Shown here: in pieces, positions 33,617 to 41,597 of the stretch
Layout: each line of letters begins with the position of its first letter
Position numbering within the stretch: the stretch's first letter is position 1
Assembly: GCA_001915575.1 (NCBI GenBank)
Contig: MNQT01000011.1
Location: 1-64,000 of the forward strand
Origin: Bacteroides sp. CAG:1060_57_27
GTDB lineage: Bacteria > Bacteroidota > Bacteroidia > Bacteroidales > UBA932
Reading direction: 5' to 3'
Length of the DNA: 64,000 nt
Position numbers and translations under genes: made by a program
The notes under the pieces: model-generated
The model's input: only the letters and a program-made list of their open reading frames with translations
Database searches by the model: none
Told to the model about the DNA's origin: nothing

Positions 33617-35827
33617 ATGAATAAGTTTTTTAATAAAATCTCCGTAGCGTGCATATTGTCTCTGCCCGTGTCTGTGGCGTACGGCATCCCGTCTGCGGAA
33701 CAGGACAGCCGGCCCTACAGTTTTGCAATCGTCGTGGACAGCTGTACCTATGCGGCCTGCGGCGATGCCATTTCCCTTTATGCCGAGTCTGTGGAGGACT
33801 CTGGGCTGAGGACGATGACCCTTGTAGACAACTGGACTTCCCCGGAACAGCTGCGCTCAGTACTGTATAAGGCTTATCTGGATGAGAAACTTGAGGGCGC
33901 GGTATTTGTCGGGGATATCCCGATTCCGATGATACGCAAGGCACATCACCTCTGCTCTGCCTTCAAGATGGTTGAGGATCCGGATGACATGTTCAACACC
34001 AGTGTCCCCTCGGATCGTTTCTACGATGACTTCGGTCTTGAGTTTGATTTCATCGCTTCCCAGGATACGCTTGGATTCTCATATTTCTATTATAATCTGT
34101 GCGGAGACGGCCCCCAGGAAATATCTTCCGACATATATACCGGGCGAATCAAACCTACATTTGACGGAGAACAGGGCTATGCCCAGATAAATGCTTATCT
34201 CTCGAAACTGGTGAGGATAAAGAGTGAACATAATGTGGTTGACCATATCATGTCCTATACCGGAAGCGGCTCATTTTCCAACAGCCTGGTGGCCTGGAAG
34301 GATGAGAGCGTAACGCTTGAGGAGCAGTTCCCCGACGCGTTCCGCAGTTCCGATGGGGCAAGATTCTATATTTTCGCCATGTATCCTTTCCCCAAGGATA
34401 CCTTGCGCAAGGAACTTGCGCGCACTGATCTTGATCTTGCGCTGTTCCATGAGCACGGCGTGCCGGACAGGCAGTATGTCAGCGACAATCCTCCCGTAAA
34501 CGGAATCGGTGCGTATTATGAGGACGCCCGCCGGCGCATAAGAAGCCAGATCGCGACACAGTTGCGTTACGGACATCCCGAGGAGGAGACCATAGCCGCT
34601 CTTAAGGCGAAGTATGACCTTGATGACAGCTGGTTCTCAGACTTGCACGACCCCCGTACCGCGAAAGCCGACTCGCTATATGACCTGAAAACGGGAATCG
34701 TGCTTGACGACATCCACAGGTGGAACCCCAATCCGCTTGTAACCATCTTTGATGCCTGCTACAACGCGGACTTCAGGGAAAAGGACTGCGTTGCCTCAAG
34801 CTACATCTTCGGCTCCGGCAGGAGCGTGGTGTCGTTGGGCAATAGTGTAAACGTGCTTCAGGACAAGAGTTCGTCCGACCTTCTGGGACTGCTGTCCGCA
34901 GGGTACAGTGTGGGCCAATACGCCATGATGACGAATATCCTCGAGTCACACATAATAGGGGATCCAACATTTTCCTTCACCCCTTCCGACTCATCTGTCC
35001 CGGCCCCGGATTTCCATAACGGCGACTGCGACTACTGGCTTTCTGTCCTTGAGAATGATGTAAGGACCGATGTCAGAGGTCTCGCCCTCTACAAACTGCA
35101 TGCTCTTGGATACGAAGGCCTCCCTCAGTTGCTCTATGAGGTCTATAGTGAATCAGGAGAATATATGCTCAGACTACAGGCGATGCATCTTGCCGCCTAT
35201 TACTCCGGAACGAATTATAAGAAGATACTTCTTGCGGCTCTCGATGATCCCTATGAATTCATACGCCGCAAGGCGGTGTATTTTGCCGGGCGCACAGGCG
35301 ATCCTGTATTTGTCGAAAGCGTAGCCCGGATGTATCTCAGGGACTATACTTCCAAGCGTATCCGTTTCAATATAACGAGTACGGCTCCGTTCTGGGGGCC
35401 TGCGGCCCTCCCGGACGCTGTAGAAGCACTGATTGACTCTTCGTCTGTGTATGCCGACAAACAGGCTGCGAAAGAGAGGCTTGTGAGACCTCTGCGTGAC
35501 GGAATGAGCATTTCGGAATCCGTAAGGAAAACTTTTTCCTCAGCAGAAAACCTGCAGGCTTCACGTTTCTACGTTTCTGTTCTGAGGAACATGCCTTATC
35601 CATTCCTGACCGACAAGGTGCTGGAGTACATGGCCGACAGCAGTCTCCCCATTGACCTTCGGGTACAGCTGGCCGAAGCCCTCGGATGGTATGTGAGAAG
35701 CGATACCAGAGAGGGTATAGTCGAGCGCTGCAGAGCATTGCTTTCCGCTCAGGGTGAAAATATGTCCCCGGAACTCAAAGATGAACTTTACAAGACCGTT
35801 AACCGCCTGGAGGCTTATTTGAGATGA
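33617..35827 (+). CDS. Secreted gingipain-like (C25/clan CD) cysteine protease with HEAT-like tail, copy 1
   Basis: This 736-residue exported protein has a signal peptide ending AYG. The first 450 residues show the plan of C25/gingipain-type proteases: a histidine in FHEHG (His280, HG pair), 101 residues later a cysteine after a hydrophobic strand in TIFDACYN (Cys381), then SVVSLGNSVNVLQ and the closing HIIGDPTF, comparable to the GDPS end of gingipains. Residues about 470-736 form helical HEAT-like repeats (LRLQAMHLAAYY, IRRKAVYFAGR, DLRVQLAEALGWYV). I see no T9SS C-terminal domain. It overlaps the next, paralogous gene by four bases. Protease activity is inferred from motifs. Confidence 0.72.
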   Translation: MNKFFNKISVACILSLPVSVAYGIPSAEQDSRPYSFAIVVDSCTYAACGDAISLYAESVEDSGLRTMTLVDNWTSPEQLRSVLYKAYLDEKLEGAVFVGDIPIPMIRKAHHLCSAFKMVEDPDDMFNTSVPSDRFYDDFGLEFDFIASQDTLGFSYFYYNLCGDGPQEISSDIYTGRIKPTFDGEQGYAQINAYLSKLVRIKSEHNVVDHIMSYTGSGSFSNSLVAWKDESVTLEEQFPDAFRSSDGARFYIFAMYPFPKDTLRKELARTDLDLALFHEHGVPDRQYVSDNPPVNGIGAYYEDARRRIRSQIATQLRYGHPEEETIAALKAKYDLDDSWFSDLHDPRTAKADSLYDLKTGIVLDDIHRWNPNPLVTIFDACYNADFREKDCVASSYIFGSGRSVVSLGNSVNVLQDKSSSDLLGLLSAGYSVGQYAMMTNILESHIIGDPTFSFTPSDSSVPAPDFHNGDCDYWLSVLENDVRTDVRGLALYKLHALGYEGLPQLLYEVYSESGEYMLRLQAMHLAAYYSGTNYKKILLAALDDPYEFIRRKAVYFAGRTGDPVFVESVARMYLRDYTSKRIRFNITSTAPFWGPAALPDAVEALIDSSSVYADKQAAKERLVRPLRDGMSISESVRKTFSSAENLQASRFYVSVLRNMPYPFLTDKVLEYMADSSLPIDLRVQLAEALGWYVRSDTREGIVERCRALLSAQGENMSPELKDELYKTVNRLEAYLR

Positions 35828-37923
35828 AAAGGTTTTTTATTGCAATAATCGCTGCGATCACCCTGACGTTCGTGCCGACCGCGGCGGCCCGTGACAGTGT
35901 GGAACATCTGGCTGCGGACCGTAAGTCCGGGAAGGCTTTCGCCATATTCACGGACACCGAGACTTGGCAGCACTGCTCCACAGCGATAAAGGCGTACAAG
36001 GATGTACTTGAGTCTGAGGGGCTCGGAACTCATGTCTATGTTGCTGACTGGGAGTCTCCGGACAAGGTCAAATCCATAATACTCAGACTGGCTGCAAGCA
36101 GCCGCCAGCCTCTGGAAGGCGCAGTATTCATAGGAGATATCCCCTATGCGAGAATTGGCGGTGCTCAGCATATGACCACTGCTTTCAAGATGAACGAACA
36201 AGCCTTCCCGAGAACAGAGTCATGGGTTGTCAGTGACAGGTTCTATGATGATTTCGACCTTGATTTCGAATTCATCGACAGCGATTCCACCGGATTCTAC
36301 TACAGGCTTACAGACAAGGGGGCCCAGACTCTCTCGTCCGACATCTATACTGCCCGCATGCTGGTCCCTGCCGATATGGATGACCGTTATGGCAGGCTGA
36401 ACCGTTATCTTGACGAGGTTGTGCGCGCCCATGGACAGGACAACCCTCTTGACGATGTGGTCTTCTATGCCGGCAGCGCATATAATTCAGACTGCCTTAC
36501 GATATGGAGGCAGAAGCCTCTGTCGTGGAGGGAATATTTTCCCGATGCTTTCCTCAAGTCTTCGACCAATAAGTTCCTCAACTGGAGGTACGGCCGGGAA
36601 GATGTGATCACCGACATGGGCTATGAAATCCGGAATCCCGACCATGATCTGATACAGTTCACTGAGCACGGGGCTTATGACACGCAGTATATGACCTCAT
36701 CCGAGGGGGCAACCGATCTTGAGAGCGACCTGCAGCGGATCAGGAGCGTGCTCAGGGAGTACTACAGTCATTACCGTGGAACCGAGGACGAGCAGCCTTT
36801 CCTTGAGGAGGCGCTAAATGACTATGGGACCGGCATACGCTTCTTTGCCGACAGCCTTTATGCAGAAGATGCCGTGAGAGACTCGCTCAATGACAAGCTT
36901 GACAATCTCAAACTTGACCGTATTGCTGAAATGAGCACCGGGGCCAGGGTGGTCTTACTCAATGCCTGCTACAACGGGTCGTTCTATGAAGACGGGTATG
37001 TGGCCGGCTATCATCTTTTCAATGGGGGAAACTGCATCGTTGTGCAGGGAAACACCGTGAATGTGCTTCAGGACAAGTATGAGGACGAACTTATGGGTGT
37101 CCTAGATGCAGGTGTGCGCATCGGAGTATGGCAGAAGGGACTTCCTTATCTTGAATCCCACCTGATTGGCGACCCTACCTTCCGTTTTGCCGTCAAGGAC
37201 CGGGAATTTGTCAGCGAATTCGAGGCTCTTGATCCGGATATTGATTACTGGATGGCGCAACTTGATTCGCCTGTTGCGCTGCACAGGGCGGCAGCATTGA
37301 AGAAAATACATCAGTGTGGTGCCTATCCCGGATTCTCGGACAGGCTGCTGTCGGTCTTTTCGAAAGATCCATCATGGCAGGTCAGGCTCGAGGCTCTGCA
37401 CATACTGTCGTTTTACGACGACAGCAACCGAAGCATCGCTGTCCTTAAGGCTTTTGACGATCCTTATGAGCGCATAAGCCGCATGGCCGTTAGAATGGCC
37501 CTGTTTATCGGCGAGCCGGTGTTCAGGGATGCCTTGAAAGACATATTGGAGCAGGACAACGACAGGCAGAGGGTGCAGTTCATAGCTGCTGACGCCCTGC
37601 AGGTCCTGGACAGCCTTGATGCAAGCAACGTAAGCTGCATGAAAGCGATCATGACCGGATCCGACGAATCGAAGATCAGTTCAATACGTTTCCTGCGCAA
37701 CTACAACCTGCATTTTGCTCTCCCCAAGCTGCTTCCCATGCTATCAGACGAGACTTTGTCAGCTGACGTGAGACTATGCCTTGCAGAAGCGCTGGGCTGG
37801 TTCAATTTCTCCGTAGACAAGAGTCTGATTATCGATTATATTGAAAGTATGGATCTGGGGTCTCTCGATTCTGCTTTGGCCTCTGAACTGAGGAAAACGA
37901 TAAAACGCCTCAGGCACGAATGA
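35824..37923 (+). CDS. Secreted gingipain-like (C25/clan CD) cysteine protease with HEAT-like tail, copy 2
   Basis: This 699-residue paralogue of the preceding gene keeps the same order: a signal peptide (ending AAA), a conserved EGAVFIGDIP strand, SDRFYDDFDLDFEFI, a histidine in FTEHG (His282), a cysteine in LLNACYN (Cys382), the glycine-rich IVVQGNTVNVLQDKYE strand, LIGDPTF, and a C-terminal HEAT-like region (about 460-699). The 100-residue His-Cys spacing is preserved between copies, which supports a selected active site. The charged loops between copies differ, so cleavage specificity may differ, much as Arg- and Lys-gingipains do. It overlaps both neighbours by ATGA. Confidence 0.72.
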   Translation: MKRFFIAIIAAITLTFVPTAAARDSVEHLAADRKSGKAFAIFTDTETWQHCSTAIKAYKDVLESEGLGTHVYVADWESPDKVKSIILRLAASSRQPLEGAVFIGDIPYARIGGAQHMTTAFKMNEQAFPRTESWVVSDRFYDDFDLDFEFIDSDSTGFYYRLTDKGAQTLSSDIYTARMLVPADMDDRYGRLNRYLDEVVRAHGQDNPLDDVVFYAGSAYNSDCLTIWRQKPLSWREYFPDAFLKSSTNKFLNWRYGREDVITDMGYEIRNPDHDLIQFTEHGAYDTQYMTSSEGATDLESDLQRIRSVLREYYSHYRGTEDEQPFLEEALNDYGTGIRFFADSLYAEDAVRDSLNDKLDNLKLDRIAEMSTGARVVLLNACYNGSFYEDGYVAGYHLFNGGNCIVVQGNTVNVLQDKYEDELMGVLDAGVRIGVWQKGLPYLESHLIGDPTFRFAVKDREFVSEFEALDPDIDYWMAQLDSPVALHRAAALKKIHQCGAYPGFSDRLLSVFSKDPSWQVRLEALHILSFYDDSNRSIAVLKAFDDPYERISRMAVRMALFIGEPVFRDALKDILEQDNDRQRVQFIAADALQVLDSLDASNVSCMKAIMTGSDESKISSIRFLRNYNLHFALPKLLPMLSDETLSADVRLCLAEALGWFNFSVDKSLIIDYIESMDLGSLDSALASELRKTIKRLRHE

Positions 37924-39455
37924 GACATATTCTGACATTCCTTCTGGCAATTGTGTCGGGAGTTATCTGCCTGCATGCCCAGTCCGGCATACGGATACTC
38001 CCTCCGTTCTCGAATCCTGATACGAGGGAGCAATATCCGGAAGTGCGGTTTGTGAACTGGGTGGCGCCTTCCGATGCGGTACGGCTTCCGGCGTCTGTGG
38101 ACAACAGTCTTTCCGATGCCTTTCCGCCGGTCTTTTCCCAGATCGGAGGCTCTTGTGCACAGGCTTCTACAATAGGCTACATGTTCACTTACGAGGTTAA
38201 CACCCTGCTTGGCAGAAAGGCCGATGTTCCGGAGAACCGTTTCAGTTATCTGTATTCCTGGAACTTCATAAACGGAGGAAAGGATGAAGGATCGCTCAGT
38301 TGGGACGGCATTGCGCTGGCACTGAACTGCGGCATGATGACGGAAGCGGATTTTCCGGTACAGACCTCCGCGTATTCTTTCCGTTGGGCCAGCGGTTATG
38401 ACAGGTATTTCAGGGCTCTTCACTACAGGGTGGACTCTTTCGAGTATATCAATGCAGATACACATGAAGGAGTAGAAACGCTCAAGAGGTACCTGTATGA
38501 CGGCGGAGTCGAGGGAGGGAAAGGTAAAGTGGTCGTATTCTCCTCGGCATCAGAAGGATGGAGCATGGATGACTATTATGACGGCCCATCGCTTACTGGT
38601 TATGGGAGCATACTGCTCGGCCTTCCGCGGGACGGGGCCCATGCGATGACCATAGTCGGCTATGACGACACGGTGGAGTGCACTGCAGGTGGAAGAACGA
38701 CATATGGAGCTTTCATAGTCGTCAATTCCTGGGGCGCATATTTCCATGACCGTGGCAGATACTACCTTCCTTACCGCTTTTTCGAGGAGGAACAGGCTCC
38801 CGAATACATACTCTCGAAGGAGGTTGTGGGAATCGACGTGAAATATGTAGAACCGGTACTGACTTTTGGTGTCGGACTTACGTATTCTTCACGCGATGAC
38901 CTGAGTTTCAGTGTCGGAGCTGCTCCCAAGGCTTATTCAGAGGCCCCTGAAATTGTGTCGGGAATTGACATCGCAAGGCATCAGGGAGGCGATTATCCCA
39001 TGCAGGGATCCGGCTTCCCGGACGATATCGAATTCTGTTTCGACCTCAGTCCCATCGCAGACAAGGCTCTTGGGATGGATGATGTCAGCTATTTCCTCGG
39101 CATAACCAAGAACGCGAGAGGGAGTGTGAACGGCGGTGGACATATCGACTACCTGAAGCTTTATGACTACCGTGACGGCAGCGGCACTCCGACAGTGTAT
39201 GTTGCGGAACTTCCGGAAGAGCGTAGCATCAAGAACGGGCAGAATTGGTTTGCCCTGCGTACGGCGGAACTCCAGACGACTTCGGCCTCTCCGGTCGCAT
39301 GGCTCGGTACGGACGGAACGCCCGTGTCAGGCTCTTTTATCGTTAAGACCGCGGACGGCGGTTATGCGAAACTCAAGTTCTCCGACTATGACAGAGAGAA
39401 AGGAACAATCAAGCTCAGATATGTATATGCATCGGACTCTAATCTTGGCAATTAG
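37920..39455 (+). CDS. Secreted papain-like (C1) cysteine protease with HmuY-like C-terminal segment
   Basis: This 511-residue exported protein (signal peptide ending LHAQ) has a papain-fold catalytic domain: oxyanion Gln74 and Cys79 in QIGGSCAQAS, His241 in GAHAMTIVGYDD, and Asn269 in VVNSWG. A beta-sandwich follows (about 300-430). The final 70 residues, from Trp443, contain FIVKTADGGYAKLKFSDYD and GTIKLRYVY. These closely resemble the C-terminal half of HmuY, which in P. gingivalis reads FFVRGADGNIAKVQFTDYQ by memory. The haem-ligand histidine positions are not conserved. The gene overlaps the next one, which holds the matching N-terminal half. Confidence 0.82.
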   Translation: MRHILTFLLAIVSGVICLHAQSGIRILPPFSNPDTREQYPEVRFVNWVAPSDAVRLPASVDNSLSDAFPPVFSQIGGSCAQASTIGYMFTYEVNTLLGRKADVPENRFSYLYSWNFINGGKDEGSLSWDGIALALNCGMMTEADFPVQTSAYSFRWASGYDRYFRALHYRVDSFEYINADTHEGVETLKRYLYDGGVEGGKGKVVVFSSASEGWSMDDYYDGPSLTGYGSILLGLPRDGAHAMTIVGYDDTVECTAGGRTTYGAFIVVNSWGAYFHDRGRYYLPYRFFEEEQAPEYILSKEVVGIDVKYVEPVLTFGVGLTYSSRDDLSFSVGAAPKAYSEAPEIVSGIDIARHQGGDYPMQGSGFPDDIEFCFDLSPIADKALGMDDVSYFLGITKNARGSVNGGGHIDYLKLYDYRDGSGTPTVYVAELPEERSIKNGQNWFALRTAELQTTSASPVAWLGTDGTPVSGSFIVKTADGGYAKLKFSDYDREKGTIKLRYVYASDSNLGN

Positions 39456-39825
39456 CCTGCTGATTGTGTTTGCATCTTCTGTCTGTGGATGCAAGCGCGT
39501 TCCTGACCGTTTCAGATCTGACACGGGTGATGCAGGAATAGTTCTGGACTGCCTCAGTGACAACAGATGGACGTACTTCTCGTTCCGAGACGGCAAGGTG
39601 GTAGGCCAGAGTACATTCGGTTCCGATTCTGAAGACCGGGACTGGGCAGGTAGGACTGACTGGGACATAGCGATATGCGGGGAATTCCTTCGTACCAATA
39701 GCGGGACTTCAGGAGAGGGAAACGGCGGGATACAGAAGAACGCCATTACGGACTTCAATGGTCTGACCGAAGCGCCTTCGGAGGGATATGTCATCGACCG
39801 CGACGATATTGTCGTCAGACGTTGA
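39421..39825 (+). CDS. Short HmuY-like lipoprotein (N-terminal half of the HmuY fold)
   Basis: This 134-residue protein (alternative ATG at 39427) has a signal peptide and a possible lipobox VCGC (Cys24). The body matches the N-terminal half of HmuY haem-binding lipoproteins: Trp50 in WTYFSFRDGKVV, TDWDIAICGEFLRTNSG (80-95), the glycine-rich SGEGNGG, and EAPSEGYVIDRDDI. Full HmuY is about 216 residues, and both P. gingivalis haem ligands (His134, His166) lie in the half missing here. It begins inside the protease gene (35-base overlap) and ends overlapping the ABC-F gene tail to tail by 11 bases. It may be a truncated relic or half of a split domain. Confidence 0.72.
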   Translation: MYMHRTLILAISLLIVFASSVCGCKRVPDRFRSDTGDAGIVLDCLSDNRWTYFSFRDGKVVGQSTFGSDSEDRDWAGRTDWDIAICGEFLRTNSGTSGEGNGGIQKNAITDFNGLTEAPSEGYVIDRDDIVVRR

Positions 39826-41593
39826 GCTCGAGCCAGCGTGTCTCCAGCCTGTCCTTCTCTTCGAGTATCTCCTGAATCCTCTGTGCATCCAGGCTGAGCT
39901 GTGCGTAATCCAGGCTGCCGGAACTCATCCTGAGTTCAAGTTCCGTTTTTTCCTCCTCCAGGCCGGCAAGAGTGCTTTCGATTGCCTCGAGCTCTTTTTT
40001 CTCCCTGTAGCCGAGCCTGCGCGGCCCCTCAGGCCTTTCAGTCCGTCGGGCAGAGGGAGCGGCGGCTTTGGCATTCTTCCTTTCAGCTGCGAGTTCGGCT
40101 TTCCTCCCCGCCTCGAGTTCCTTGATGTACATCCTGTATTCGCTGAAACTGCCGACAAAGTCCTTGACCTTCCCTTCGCCGCAGAATACAAGCAGATGGT
40201 CGGCCACCCGGTCGAGGAAGTGCCTGTCGTGGCTGACCATAAGCAGGGTGCCGCTGAACTCGCGCAGGTACTCCTCGAGTATGTTGAGGGTCACGATGTC
40301 CAGGTCGTTCGTAGGCTCGTCGAGTATCAGCAGGTTGGGATTCTTCATCAGTATGCTGAGCAGGTAGAGCCTGCGCTTCTCGCCCCCGGAGAGCCGCGAC
40401 ACTTTCGTGGAGAGCATGTCGTGCGGAAAGAGGAAGCGTCCGAGCAGCCTTGTGTCGGGAACGGTGTCGAGCACTGTGGCGTCGTCTTCCAGCACCATGC
40501 CCTCTTGCCTGTAATATCCGGTCACGAGCGATCCGCCCCTTTCTATGCTGCCGCTGCACGGCTGCAGCGCTCCGGTGAGCAGGTCGAGGAAGGTGGACTT
40601 GCCTACACCGTTCCGCCCCACTATGCCTATCTTGTCGGATTTCTGGAAACTGTAGCTGAAGTCGCTCAGCAGCGGCAGCCCGTCCCAGTTGTAGCAGACA
40701 TGGTGGCAGTCTATGATCCTGTTGCCGAGGCGCGAAGCTCCGCCTATGCCGTCCAGGCTGATCTGGCTGGTGGTGTAGACCCGCGATGCGCGCTCCGAGA
40801 GGTCGTGGAACGCGTCTATCCTGTATTTGGCCTTGCCGCTGCGGGCGCATGGAGTCGCCCGTATCCATTCGAGTTCGCGCCTGAGCAGGTTGCGCACCTT
40901 GTCGGTCTGCGCGTTGTAGTTGTCGATGCGCTCCTCCCGCTTCTCGAGGTAGTTCTGGTAGTCGCCCCGGTAGGTATATACCGCGCCGTGGTCGAGTTCC
41001 ATGACCGTGTTGCACACCCTGTCGAGGAAGTAGCGGTCGTGGGTGACCATGAGCAGTGTGCAGCGGCTGCGCTTCAGATAGCCTTCAAGGTATTCCACAG
41101 CCTCGATGTCGAGGTGGTTGGTGGGCTCGTCGAGTATCAGGAAGTCGGCCTCGAGCGCGAGTATCTCGCTAAGGGCCACCCGCTTGACCTCTCCTCCAGA
41201 GAGTTCCTTCATCTTCTTGTCCGGGTCGGGGAGGTTGAAGCTGGTCAGATGCTCGCGCAGGCGCTGCCTGAATGCGGCCTCCTGCTCGGGGTGGAATGTC
41301 CCGGTGACGGGGGCGCTGTGGGCGAGTGCCTGCTCGAATATCCCGGCCTCGGGGTCGAAGCAGTATTCCTGCTCGAGGAAGGCGATGCGTATGTCTTTGA
41401 GGAAGATTATCCTGCCGCCTGAATCGGACTTGTCCTTGCCGGCGAGTATGCGCAGCAGCGAGGTCTTGCCCGTGCCGTTTGGCGCCACGAGGGCTATCTT
41501 GTCGCCCTCGTTGACATTGAAGCCTATGTGCTCGAACAGCACCTTGGGCCCGTAGGACTTGGATATGTTCTCTATTTGCAGATAGCTGGGCAT
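39815..41593 (-). CDS. ABC-F family ATPase (Uup-like)
   Basis: This 592-residue soluble protein has two ABC ATPase domains: Walker A APNGTGKTSLL and GRNGVGKSTFL, signatures LSGGEVKR and LSGGEKRR, and DEPTNHLDIE and DEPTNDLDIV. A linker and a C-terminal coiled-coil (about 510-592) follow, as in Uup. ABC-F proteins act on ribosomes or translation intermediates rather than as transporters; some give antibiotic protection, but nothing here indicates that. It starts four bases after the ROK repressor gene stop, so the two form an operon. The C-terminus looks complete, so the 11-base overlap with the HmuY-like gene is not damage to this gene. Confidence 0.92.
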   Translation of the reverse strand: MPSYLQIENISKSYGPKVLFEHIGFNVNEGDKIALVAPNGTGKTSLLRILAGKDKSDSGGRIIFLKDIRIAFLEQEYCFDPEAGIFEQALAHSAPVTGTFHPEQEAAFRQRLREHLTSFNLPDPDKKMKELSGGEVKRVALSEILALEADFLILDEPTNHLDIEAVEYLEGYLKRSRCTLLMVTHDRYFLDRVCNTVMELDHGAVYTYRGDYQNYLEKREERIDNYNAQTDKVRNLLRRELEWIRATPCARSGKAKYRIDAFHDLSERASRVYTTSQISLDGIGGASRLGNRIIDCHHVCYNWDGLPLLSDFSYSFQKSDKIGIVGRNGVGKSTFLDLLTGALQPCSGSIERGGSLVTGYYRQEGMVLEDDATVLDTVPDTRLLGRFLFPHDMLSTKVSRLSGGEKRRLYLLSILMKNPNLLILDEPTNDLDIVTLNILEEYLREFSGTLLMVSHDRHFLDRVADHLLVFCGEGKVKDFVGSFSEYRMYIKELEAGRKAELAAERKNAKAAAPSARRTERPEGPRRLGYREKKELEAIESTLAGLEEEKTELELRMSSGSLDYAQLSLDAQRIQEILEEKDRLETRWLELNV

Positions 41594-41597
41594 ACTC

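Noticed and set aside
39163..39420. Upstream extension of the HmuY-like frame
   Set aside because: It overlaps the protease gene out of frame. The signal peptide starts at 39421 or 39427.
39815..41593. Antibiotic-resistance ribosome-protection protein
   Set aside because: The coiled-coil C-terminus points to a Uup-like housekeeping ABC-F, and nothing in the linker or context supports resistance.
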